A DNA stretch of 12,489 nucleotides, taken from positions 1 through 12,489 of the forward strand of contig CAYXMS010000037.1 in assembly GCA_964466185.1 (NCBI GenBank). The letters run 5' to 3'. A program made the translations under genes and the position numbers. Position 1 is the first letter of the stretch. Each line of letters opens with the position of its first letter. Positions 1 to 7,116 of this stretch are shown here, piece by piece. Source of the stretch: CAZTYI01 sp964466185. GTDB taxonomy: Bacteria; Chlamydiota; Chlamydiia; Chlamydiales; SM23-39. The notes beneath the pieces were generated by a model, which saw nothing but the letters and a program-made list of their open reading frames with translations, was not told the DNA's origin and searched no databases.

Positions 1-1
1 A

Positions 2-1831
2 AATAAAAAAACCTTACCTGCCGAGTTTGATCAAAAAACATTAGAAGAATTAGCTCCTTATCTTACTTATGTTGACTGTAAAAATCCGAACTTTTCTAAT
101 CGAGATTTACAAAGTTTTATAAAAAAAATAAAAAATGTTGAAATATTAATAATTAACTATACAAACATCACTAGCTTATCATTACTTCACTGTAAAAACC
201 TGCAGATGCTTAATTGCAACGTTTGCAGAAATTTAACCACTTTGGATTTGCCGGAAAATCTGCAGAGGCTTGATTGCAACTTTTGTGACAATTTAACCAC
301 TTTGGATTTGCCGGAAAATCTGCAGAGGCTTGATTGCAGCGGTTGCGACAATTTAACCACTCTGGATTTGCCGGAAAATCTGCAGAGACTTAATTGCAGC
401 TTTTGCAGAAATTTAACTACTCTAGATTTGCCGGAAAATCTGCAGAGGCTTAATTGCAACTTTTGCAACAATTTAACCACTTTGGATTTACCGGAAAATC
501 TGCAGACGCTTATTTGCGGAGCTTGCATAAATTTAATCAATTTGAATTTGCCGGAAAATCTGCAAAGGCTTAATTGTGGAGGTTGCAGAAATTTAATCAC
601 TTTGGATTTACCTGAAGGATCAAATCTGCAAACACTTGATTGCGCCTTTTGCAGAAATTTAACCACTCTGAATTTGCCGGAAAATCTGCAGATACTTATC
701 TGCAACAATTGCACAAGTTTAACTACTATTACAAATGAAGCCCTGCCAAATTGCCGAATAATAGATATTCATAATACAGAAATAACACAATTACCACAAC
801 TGCCAGCTACTACTATAATATATAGTAGAAATAGTAGATATGGAGAATTTTCAAATTTTACGGTCGATCTGAAAACTCTAGAAGAAGATCCTTTATCTAT
901 ACTTTTTCAATTAGGACAAGACTTCTTGCTTCAAGGAAAACCTTTTCCCAATATTGTTTTTAAAGATTCCAGATTAGAAGAAGGACAGTCTCCCGGTATC
1001 GATATAGGAGGTTTAAGACGCCATTTGGTTTCTACTCTGTTTCAAAATCTCTTTAACTTAAAAGCCCCTGCATTATTCATAGGTAAAAAAGGTGAAAAGC
1101 TACCGGTATTAGATCCAAATGGCGATCAGGATTTGCAAAAAGCCATGAAAACTATTGGTAGATTATTTACTCTTTGTCAAACATCAACTTTATTAACGGG
1201 TGCATATTTTAATGAAAATTTCTTCAAAGCTATCTTATGGTGCATAGATGATGCCAATTTATCTAAAGACCACTTGAATGAAAGGATTTTTGCTATTCTA
1301 AAGGGCTGGAATTATGATGAATTAGATCTTGCTACACAAGATTCTATTCCAGATCATATAGCTGAGATAGCTGAGAGCAATTGTGCCTATCCAATAAGGC
1401 TTATTGCTGATGAGATGAAAACTATCGGAGCTTTTCCGCAAAACATTACAGCGTTAGAAATTCAAAGAAAAATCCAGGGTAGTGCTATCAGAACAGCTCA
1501 TGATTTAAGCAATAATATTAATTGGAGAGCTAATAGTTCATCTCCGGAACAAGTAACAACAATGAAAGAATTTTTAGAAAATTGGGCTCAAAAAATGGAA
1601 AGAGAAAAACCTCAAAAACTAGAAGATTTTATTCTTTTTGCAACCGGCAACAGATCAATTGGTGATGATAAATTAAACATAGAGCTTTTTCCTAGTAGAG
1701 ATAAACAACAACTACCCGCTGCCCATGCTTGTTTTAATACGGTAGAAATGCCGATTTATGATTCTCAAGACCTATTTAATCAAAAAACAGAACTGGCTTT
1801 ATCTGCTATTACAGGTTTTCAGTTTGCGTAA
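2..1831 (+). CDS. LRR-HECT protein: probable secreted E3 ubiquitin ligase effector (5' partial)
   Basis: The reading frame is open from base 2 with no stop and no ATG, GTG or TTG before the ATG at 206. LRR-like sequence already runs through that ATG, so the true start lies left of the window. Residues below are counted from that ATG. Residues 1-170 are 20-residue leucine-rich repeats of the form NLTTLDLPENLQRLxCxxCx, and residues 171-205 are a degenerate cap. Residues about 222-541 resemble a eukaryotic HECT domain. The N-lobe shows SPGIDIGGLRRHLVSTLF (262-279) and IGRLF (317-321). The C-lobe shows FILFATGN (475-482) and LPAAHACFN (503-511) with predicted catalytic Cys509, and ends in GFQFA. 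HECT ligases take ubiquitin from an E2 onto this Cys and pass it to a substrate. Bacteria lack ubiquitin, so I infer that it acts in a host cell, with the LRRs choosing the target. No signal peptide can be judged because the N-terminus is missing. The family call is strong; secretion and activity are inference. Confidence 0.85.
   Translation, partial: NKKTLPAEFDQKTLEELAPYLTYVDCKNPNFSNRDLQSFIKKIKNVEILIINYTNITSLSLLHCKNLQMLNCNVCRNLTTLDLPENLQRLDCNFCDNLTTLDLPENLQRLDCSGCDNLTTLDLPENLQRLNCSFCRNLTTLDLPENLQRLNCNFCNNLTTLDLPENLQTLICGACINLINLNLPENLQRLNCGGCRNLITLDLPEGSNLQTLDCAFCRNLTTLNLPENLQILICNNCTSLTTITNEALPNCRIIDIHNTEITQLPQLPATTIIYSRNSRYGEFSNFTVDLKTLEEDPLSILFQLGQDFLLQGKPFPNIVFKDSRLEEGQSPGIDIGGLRRHLVSTLFQNLFNLKAPALFIGKKGEKLPVLDPNGDQDLQKAMKTIGRLFTLCQTSTLLTGAYFNENFFKAILWCIDDANLSKDHLNERIFAILKGWNYDELDLATQDSIPDHIAEIAESNCAYPIRLIADEMKTIGAFPQNITALEIQRKIQGSAIRTAHDLSNNINWRANSSSPEQVTTMKEFLENWAQKMEREKPQKLEDFILFATGNRSIGDDKLNIELFPSRDKQQLPAAHACFNTVEMPIYDSQDLFNQKTELALSAITGFQFA
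230..715 (+). repeat. Tandem 60-bp repeats encoding 20-residue LRRs
   Basis: There are eight consecutive units. Seven are 60 bp; the unit at 590-655 is 66 bp because two residues (Gly-Ser) are inserted. The first five units are almost identical at the DNA level, down to a CTGCAG hexamer in each, and the later ones diverge. Each unit encodes NLTTLDLPENLQ followed by a variable LxCxxCx stretch. Near-identity at synonymous positions suggests recent unit duplication or gene conversion. The variable residues between the two cysteines are those expected on the exposed face of the solenoid. Confidence 0.9.
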
Positions 1832-1833
1832 AA

Positions 1834-1851
1834 AATTTAAAAACTTAAATT
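1834..1851. terminator. Weak AT-only hairpin between the LRR-HECT stop and tRNA-Met
   Basis: AATTTAA (1834-1840) can pair with TTAAATT (1845-1851). Read on the minus strand, the stem is followed by a short T run, so it could end the transcript coming from the tRNA genes. The stem has no G-C pair and would be unstable. It is listed only as the single candidate in this 30-bp gap. Confidence 0.2.
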
Positions 1852-1861
1852 AGAAAAGAAA

Positions 1862-1935
1862 TAGCGGCAGTCGGATTTGAACCAACGACACGCGGATTAT
1901 GATTCCGCTGCTCTAACCAACTGAGCTATGCCGCC
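1862..1935 (-). tRNA. tRNA-Met (anticodon CAT, elongator)
   Basis: The reverse complement folds as a complete 74-nt cloverleaf. The acceptor stem is GGCGGCA/TGCCGCT with a G1-U72 wobble. The D arm contains AGCTCAGTTGGTTAGAGC. The anticodon arm is GCGGA-ATCATAA-TCCGC with CAT at positions 34-36. The T arm is GTTGG-TTCAAAT-CCGAC, with discriminator A73. No CCA is encoded. The stem lacks the three G-C pairs of an initiator. A CAT anticodon also fits tRNA-Ile2 with lysidine at position 34, but the anticodon arm and the UA 3' end resemble common bacterial elongator tRNA-Met genes, so I prefer Met. Confidence 0.9.
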
Positions 1936-1962
1936 ATATTAGGAAAACCTGCCAAAAAAAAA

Positions 1963-2035
1963 TGGCGGGGGTAGGATTCGAACCTACGGCCTTTGGGTTA
2001 TGAGCCCAACGAGCTAACCACTGCTCCACCCCGCG
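1963..2035 (-). tRNA. tRNA-fMet (initiator, anticodon CAT)
   Basis: The reverse complement folds as a 73-nt cloverleaf with anticodon arm TTGGG-CTCATAA-CCCAA. The three consecutive G-C pairs next to the anticodon loop and the unpaired position 1-72 (C1 opposite C72) are initiator hallmarks. The acceptor start CGCGGGG matches E. coli tRNA-fMet. No CCA is encoded. It lies 27 bp upstream of the elongator tRNA-Met gene and about 40 bp downstream of the waaA stop, all on one strand, so it may be co-transcribed with waaA or have its own promoter inside the end of waaA. Confidence 0.93.
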
Positions 2036-2074
2036 GTATTTTTGAAGTTTAATCATAACAGGGCCAAGATTTTA

Positions 2075-3349
2075 CTACAAAAGATTTTTTATTAAGTTCC
2101 AGGATAGCTCTTTTTCTGTTTGTAATTTACAAGTGAAAGCTTGGCATCTGGTTTGAAATAATTTTTGTTTGTAAATGTTTTTTAAAAAAAAATTAATAAT
2201 TTCTTTGACATTTTTTAAATCTGTTTGAACAGCGATTTTTTCTTTAAGCGCTATATTTTTCAGCTCTTGCTGGTCATGCATATAAGGGCCGAAAATAACT
2301 GGTAGATCAAAAAACACAGGCTCTAGAATATTGTGGCCGCCGATTTTAGGGACAAAGCTGCCGGCAACAATAGCTAAATGAGAAATAGAAAATGCCTGAT
2401 TTAAAAAACCCATAGAATCAATTAAGATTAAATTAGCAGAATCTTTAATAGAATTGCTGTTTAATGCAGACAGTCTGGTAAAAGGCAGACTTAAATTTTT
2501 GAGTAAACAGGCGACTTCTTTAAAACGCTCCGGATGGCGGGGAGCTAGAAGGATTTTTAAATTATTTTGGTCTGCTATAAAAGTTTTCAATTCTTCTAAA
2601 AGCAGCTTTTCTTCAGGTTCATGTGTGGAAGCTATAGTAATAACTTGATCGGACTCTTGAATATTTAATTTATTTTTTAAAGTTTGGATAGTATCAGGCG
2701 ATAGTTTTTTGGGTAGATGGAAAAATTTCAAGTTGGGACTAATTTTAATATTTTCAGCAAATTGGGAAAATCTTTTTTGATAAGTTTTATTTTGGACAGC
2801 AATCAAATCAAACAAAGAAAACAGCTTTTTAGCGAAAAAAGTAAAAAACTGCAGCCTACGAAAAGATCGTTTGGATAATTTGCCGCTGATAACAGCTGTT
2901 TTACTTCCTGCTTTTTTCATATATTTTACGAAATGATACCAAAAATCAGTTTCCACAAAAATAATTAAATCAGGTTGGATTTTTCTGCCTAATCGTCTCA
3001 TCAGGAAAGAAAAATCAAAAGGCATAAACACAATTTGATCTGCCAAGCCCTTTTTTGCTTCTTCAAATCCGGTTTGCGTAGTAACAGAATGAATAACAAA
3101 AAATGAATTTTCAGCCAATACCTGTTCTTTACTCTTTACCTGACTGATCAAAACAGAAGCAGCCTTGGCCTCCCCTAATGATACGCTATGGACCCAAACA
3201 ATCTTACTTTTAGTTTTAAATAATGAAGATTTGAAGTTGGGAAGCGCAAATTTTTGAAAAGCATTTCTATTTTTTTTAGAAAATAAAAGACTGGGAAGCT
3301 GTAAAAATAGATAAAAACCCAGAACTAAATCATATAAAAAAGAAAACAT
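2075..3349 (-). CDS. waaA: 3-deoxy-D-manno-octulosonic acid (Kdo) transferase
   Basis: WaaA (KdtA) is a GT30 glycosyltransferase of the inner membrane. It moves Kdo from CMP-Kdo to the lipid A precursor, forming the LPS inner core; chlamydial versions add several Kdo units. This 424-residue protein has the family's usual length. It has a hydrophobic N-terminal anchor (about 3-23), then WVHSVSLGE (52-60), whose Glu60 corresponds to the catalytic base. Further motifs are VETDFW (132-137), STHEPEE (241-247), APRHPER (269-275) and GSFVPKIGGHNILEP (330-344), the last two in the CMP-Kdo-binding C-terminal half. It starts 21 bp after the leuS stop on the same strand, so the two are probably one operon, an order I know from Chlamydia. 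No clear Shine-Dalgarno precedes the ATG. How many Kdo units this enzyme adds cannot be read from the sequence. Confidence 0.95.
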   Translation of the reverse strand: MFSFLYDLVLGFYLFLQLPSLLFSKKNRNAFQKFALPNFKSSLFKTKSKIVWVHSVSLGEAKAASVLISQVKSKEQVLAENSFFVIHSVTTQTGFEEAKKGLADQIVFMPFDFSFLMRRLGRKIQPDLIIFVETDFWYHFVKYMKKAGSKTAVISGKLSKRSFRRLQFFTFFAKKLFSLFDLIAVQNKTYQKRFSQFAENIKISPNLKFFHLPKKLSPDTIQTLKNKLNIQESDQVITIASTHEPEEKLLLEELKTFIADQNNLKILLAPRHPERFKEVACLLKNLSLPFTRLSALNSNSIKDSANLILIDSMGFLNQAFSISHLAIVAGSFVPKIGGHNILEPVFFDLPVIFGPYMHDQQELKNIALKEKIAVQTDLKNVKEIINFFLKNIYKQKLFQTRCQAFTCKLQTEKELSWNLIKNLL

Positions 3350-3370
3350 TTTTTTTGCTGAATTAAAGTC

Positions 3371-5998
3371 TTATTTTTCCATGACCAGGTTTATTAACTT
3401 ATCCGGTACAAAAATAGTCTTTTTAATTTCCCCGGTTAAATACTTTTTAATATTTGGATGATCTTTAGCCTCATCTAGGATTTCTTTTTCAGATTTATCT
3501 TTAGAGAGCTCTAGCTTTCCTCTTAGCTTTCCATTGACCTGAATGACATAAGTAATCTTTTCCTCTACGAGATATTCCGGATTGATCTTGGGCAAGGCTG
3601 CAAAGGCAATAGAAGTTTTGTGGCCGAAATTATGCCAGATCTCTTCCGCTAAATGTGGAGCAAAAGGATGCAGCATCTGAGCTGCCATCTCCAACACATC
3701 TTTAGGATAATGGTGCAGTTTGGAAAAACTGTTCACAAATTCCATCATATGGGCAATTGCCGTATTAAACTGCATGTTTTCAATGTCTTCGGTTACCTCT
3801 TTGACCAGCTTATGGCCTAATTTGAAAGCGCTTAAAGAGTTTTCAGAAGTTAGTTTTTCGCTATGACAAAGATCAAAAAAACGATTTAAAAAACGCCAGC
3901 AACCAAGCACTGCTTCGCTGTTCCAGACTTTTTCTTTATCAAACGGCCCCATAAACATTTCATAAAGCCGCAAACTGTCAGCTCCTACTTCTTTAATCAT
4001 ATCGTCGGGAGTTATTCCATTAAGCTTAGACTTGCTCATTTTTTCAATCTGACATTCGATTTCTTGATTGTCTTTTTTAGAAAAAAAACTGCCGTCTTTT
4101 TCATAGACTTTTTCTCGAGATAGATAATTGGCGCCTGGAATTTTATAAGAAGGAGCCGTTACCAACCCCTGATAACGATAGGTCTTGAAAGGCTCTTTAG
4201 TATGTACCAGCTTTAAATCATAGAGTACTTTATGCCAAAAACGGGCGTAAAGTAAATGCAAAACCGCATGTTCTGTACCCCCTACATACATATCTACCGG
4301 TAGCCAGTATTTCTCTGCCTCTTTACTCCAAGCCGCTTCCTCATTTTTAGGATCGGCAAAACGCAAATAATACCAGCAAGATCCCGCCCATTGGGGCATA
4401 GTATTGGTTTCTCTTGTGGCTTTTTTGTCGGTTTTAGGGTCTGTAATATTGACCCAATCTGAAACTTTTGCTAGCGGGCTCTGTCCCCCCTCTGCCGGTT
4501 TATAATCTTCTAAGACAGGAGGTAAAAGGGGCAGCTCGTCCAGACCTAAGGACCGCTTAGTGCCGTCTTCAAAGTGCAAAATGGGAATTGGCTCCCCCCA
4601 ATACCTTTGACGGGAAAACAGCCAGTCCCTGAGTTTATAAGAAACATTTTTTTCTCCGAAACCATTTTCTTGCAGCCAAGAGATCATTTTATTTTTAGCA
4701 TTAGCTACATTCAGTCCATTAAGACAAAGATTGCGCTTTTTATTTTGCGAGTTAATAGCTTCGCCCTCGCCGACATAGCAGATTTCTCCTTTTAAAACTT
4801 TTTCTCTAACCTCTTCTTTAGACAGATTTTGGAACGCTTTTTTATCTTTCCCGAAAAAGGTTGCCCTAGCCTCTTTGATTTGATTTTCAATGTCATTCAA
4901 ATCAGGCTCATAGACAGCTAAAATCGGCAGATCAAATTTGTTGGCAAACTCAAAATCTCTTTCATCATGGGCCGGTACGCACATAATAGCACCCGTTCCA
5001 TAATGCATTAAGACATAATCAGAGATCCAAATGGGAATCTCCTGGCCATTAACCGGATTAATAGCGTACGAGCCTAAAAAGACGCCGGTTTTTTCTTTAG
5101 AAAGCTCAGTTCTTTCCAAATCGCTTTTCTGGGCGGTCAACTGGCGGTAAGTATCAACTGCTGTTTTTTGTTTGGGCAGAGTAATTTTATCAATCAGCGG
5201 ATGTTCCGGAGACAATACCATATAAGTAACTCCGAAAAGTGTATCAGGTCGAGTAGTAAAGGTCTGAATTTTTTCTTCGCGATCTACCAGTTTAAAATCT
5301 ACTTTAGCCCCCTCGCTTTTGCCAATCCAGTTAATCTGCAGTTTTTTAATATTTTCCGGCCAGTCCAGTTCTTTTAAATCCTCTATCAGACGATCAGCAT
5401 AGGCCGTAATTTTTAAAATCCACTGTTTTAGCGGTCTTCTTTCAACTGGATATCCCCAATCCTTGGACTTGCCATTTTCCACTTCCTCATTAGCTAAAAC
5501 AGTACCTAAAGCAGGACAGTAGTTGACACTGATCTCGGCCTCATAAGCCAAACCATTTTCAAATAATTTAGTGAAAATCCATTGCGTCCACTTATAATAA
5601 TCCGGCTTAGAAGTAGAAATCTCCCTATTCCAATCATAGCTAAACCCCAAAACTTCCAACTGTCTGCGGTAAGTATCGACATTTTTTTTGGTCGTCTTTG
5701 ATGGATGCACACCTGTTCTAATGGCATACTGCTCTGCCGGCAGACCAAAAGAGTCCCAGCCCATCGGATGCAGAACATTATAGCCCTGCTGGCGCTTGAA
5801 ACGGGCCACGATGTCTGTTCCTGTATATCCCGTTACATGGCCGACATGCAGCCCCGCCCCTGATGGATAAGGAAACATATCCAATACATAATACTTGGGT
5901 TTTTCAGAATCTATAGAAGCCTGGAAAACCTTCTTATCTTTCCAGTACTTTTGCCATTTTTTTTCAATTTTTTTATGGTCGTATTTAGGTTTGGACAT
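3371..5998 (-). CDS. leuS: Leucyl-tRNA synthetase
   Basis: This cytoplasmic class I synthetase attaches leucine to tRNA-Leu using ATP. At 875 residues it is close to the roughly 860 of E. coli. The HIGH-type motif is HVGH (51-54), inside the conserved PYPSGAGLHVGH. The CP1 editing domain (about 225-425) contains TTRPDTLFG (248-256) and HDERDFEFA (344-352), the threonine-rich and Asp-containing sites that hydrolyse mischarged tRNA. RDWLFSRQRYWGEPIPI lies at 457-473, and EKMSKSKLNG at 652-661 holds the KMSKS loop. The rest is the anticodon-binding helical domain and a small C-terminal domain ending at Lys875. The start is an ATG at 5998 with GAGAG nine bases upstream. The N-terminal third is strikingly close to chlamydial LeuS as I remember it. 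It is the first gene of the leuS-waaA pair and is divergent from mutM. Confidence 0.98.
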   Translation of the reverse strand: MSKPKYDHKKIEKKWQKYWKDKKVFQASIDSEKPKYYVLDMFPYPSGAGLHVGHVTGYTGTDIVARFKRQQGYNVLHPMGWDSFGLPAEQYAIRTGVHPSKTTKKNVDTYRRQLEVLGFSYDWNREISTSKPDYYKWTQWIFTKLFENGLAYEAEISVNYCPALGTVLANEEVENGKSKDWGYPVERRPLKQWILKITAYADRLIEDLKELDWPENIKKLQINWIGKSEGAKVDFKLVDREEKIQTFTTRPDTLFGVTYMVLSPEHPLIDKITLPKQKTAVDTYRQLTAQKSDLERTELSKEKTGVFLGSYAINPVNGQEIPIWISDYVLMHYGTGAIMCVPAHDERDFEFANKFDLPILAVYEPDLNDIENQIKEARATFFGKDKKAFQNLSKEEVREKVLKGEICYVGEGEAINSQNKKRNLCLNGLNVANAKNKMISWLQENGFGEKNVSYKLRDWLFSRQRYWGEPIPILHFEDGTKRSLGLDELPLLPPVLEDYKPAEGGQSPLAKVSDWVNITDPKTDKKATRETNTMPQWAGSCWYYLRFADPKNEEAAWSKEAEKYWLPVDMYVGGTEHAVLHLLYARFWHKVLYDLKLVHTKEPFKTYRYQGLVTAPSYKIPGANYLSREKVYEKDGSFFSKKDNQEIECQIEKMSKSKLNGITPDDMIKEVGADSLRLYEMFMGPFDKEKVWNSEAVLGCWRFLNRFFDLCHSEKLTSENSLSAFKLGHKLVKEVTEDIENMQFNTAIAHMMEFVNSFSKLHHYPKDVLEMAAQMLHPFAPHLAEEIWHNFGHKTSIAFAALPKINPEYLVEEKITYVIQVNGKLRGKLELSKDKSEKEILDEAKDHPNIKKYLTGEIKKTIFVPDKLINLVMEK

Positions 5999-6047
5999 AA
6001 CAAATAACTCTCTTTGTCAATTTAAAAATTAAGCCACAATAACAGTT

Positions 6048-6076
6048 ATTATAGACACAGAGAAATATATAAATAA
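6048..6076 (-). promoter_or_regulatory. Candidate leuS promoter
   Basis: On the minus strand a perfect TATAAT occupies 6053-6048, which would place the transcript start near 6041 and give a leader of about 43 nt before the leuS ATG. The expected -35 position (about 6076-6071) reads TTATTT, a poor match. The region is very AT-rich, so chance matches to the -10 box are likely. Confidence 0.35.
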
Positions 6077-6142
6077 ATGGCTATTTTTATCCAAAAACAA
6101 ACGGCAAGGTTTTTTCTGAAATTTTTAGGAAAAATATAATAA

Positions 6143-6171
6143 TAGAAAAATATTTTGTTGAAAATTATAAT
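6143..6171 (+). promoter_or_regulatory. Candidate mutM promoter
   Basis: A perfect -10 box TATAAT (6166-6171) sits 17 bp after TAGAAA (6143-6148), which matches four of six -35 positions. Transcription would start near 6178, about 54 nt before the mutM ATG. Another TATAAT at 6135-6140 has no good -35. This is weak evidence in AT-rich sequence. Confidence 0.35.
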
Positions 6172-6231
6172 AAAACAGCTTTTTTTAATTGCATTGAAAC
6201 TATTTTTAAAAAGACAAAAAAAGACAAAAAA

Positions 6232-7080
6232 ATGCCTGAACTTCCAGAAGTAGAAACCGTTGTCCAAGGTTTAAAAAAAGCCAATTTAATTGGAAACAGA
6301 ATTATTGAAACCGAAGTATTTTTAGCCAAAACAGTTTCACCCTCTAATCTGGCAGAAAAAATCCAGGGCCAAATTATTTTAGATATTTTTAGAAGAGCCA
6401 AATTCATTGTCATCAAGCTGAAAGATTATTATTTAACAGTACACCTTAGAATGACAGGCCATCTTTTTTTAAAAGAACTATCTCACACACATATTAAGAA
6501 AAATGGAAAAATAAAAATAAAACCGCAAAAACATGAGCATATTTTTCTTACGTTAGACAATAAACGCATGCTAATTTATGAAGATATACGCAAATTCGGG
6601 AAATTTGTCTTGGTTAAAGATATAAAACCAGTGTTTTCTAAATTAGGCCCTGAGCCTTTATCTGAAGAGTTCAAATTTATTTATTTTTTCCAAAACCTAA
6701 AAAGAAAAAAAATCAAAATCAAACCCCTTCTTTTAAATCAGAACTTTATTGCCGGTCTCGGCAATATTTATGCTAACGAAGCACTTTTTTTAGCTGGAAT
6801 TAATCCGGAGAAAATGGCCTTTAAAATTTCTAAAAAAGCCGCTTTAAAGCTTTTTTCAGCCATTAAAAAAACACTTTTAGAGGGAATTAAAAACAAGGGC
6901 ACATCGTTAGGTGAAAATTATTTGCATTTTTCCGATCTTAAAAACACTTATGGAAAACACCAAAATTTTCTCTTGGTGCATGACCGTTATTTACAAAATT
7001 GCAAAATTTGCAAATCTCCCATCCAGCGCAAAAAAATAGCGCAAAGAACAGCTTTTTTTTGCCCTAAATGCCAAAAATAG
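6232..7080 (+). CDS. mutM: Formamidopyrimidine-DNA glycosylase (Fpg/MutM)
   Basis: This bifunctional glycosylase/AP lyase removes 8-oxoguanine and formamidopyrimidines from DNA. The start is fixed by MPELPEVETV: after Met removal, the N-terminal Pro is the Schiff-base nucleophile and Glu3 is catalytic. Lys57 (RRAKFIV) matches the conserved lysine. HLRMTG (71-76) is the MutM-type intercalation loop, and DIRKFG (118-123) matches the DPRRFG motif. The helix-two-turn-helix is QNFIAGLGNIYANEALF (170-186). A C-terminal zinc finger uses Cys257, Cys260, Cys277 and Cys280, with Arg272 before FFCPKCQK. Residues 83-103 look about ten longer and more lysine-rich than in E. coli. At 282 residues the protein is full length. 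No Shine-Dalgarno is visible. It is convergent with ispG, with only 36 bp between the stops, so the two transcripts may overlap. I do not recall MutM from Chlamydiaceae, which would favour a relative outside that family. Confidence 0.96.
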   Translation: MPELPEVETVVQGLKKANLIGNRIIETEVFLAKTVSPSNLAEKIQGQIILDIFRRAKFIVIKLKDYYLTVHLRMTGHLFLKELSHTHIKKNGKIKIKPQKHEHIFLTLDNKRMLIYEDIRKFGKFVLVKDIKPVFSKLGPEPLSEEFKFIYFFQNLKRKKIKIKPLLLNQNFIAGLGNIYANEALFLAGINPEKMAFKISKKAALKLFSAIKKTLLEGIKNKGTSLGENYLHFSDLKNTYGKHQNFLLVHDRYLQNCKICKSPIQRKKIAQRTAFFCPKCQK

Positions 7081-7116
7081 TTTTTTTTAAAAAATTATTA
7101 AAAATTTAAATCAAGC

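Noticed and set aside
187..714. Minus-strand repetitive 175-aa ORF opposite the LRR region
   Set aside because: It is the mirror of the 60-bp repeat: since the period is a multiple of three, an open antisense frame repeats automatically. The plus frame gives clear LRR and HECT sequence.
2454..2648. Plus-strand 64-aa ORF
   Set aside because: It lies wholly inside waaA on the opposite strand and shows no motif.
4574..5377. Two plus-strand ORFs (73 and 69 aa) within leuS
   Set aside because: They are antisense to well-conserved LeuS editing-domain sequence and have no recognisable features.
5506..5778. Minus-strand 90-aa ORF inside leuS in another frame
   Set aside because: Out-of-frame shadow of LeuS, whose own frame matches the family throughout.
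6049..6416. Two minus-strand ORFs (72 and 83 aa) around the mutM start
   Set aside because: Low-complexity Phe, Lys and Ile-rich translations of AT-rich DNA overlapping mutM and the promoter region.
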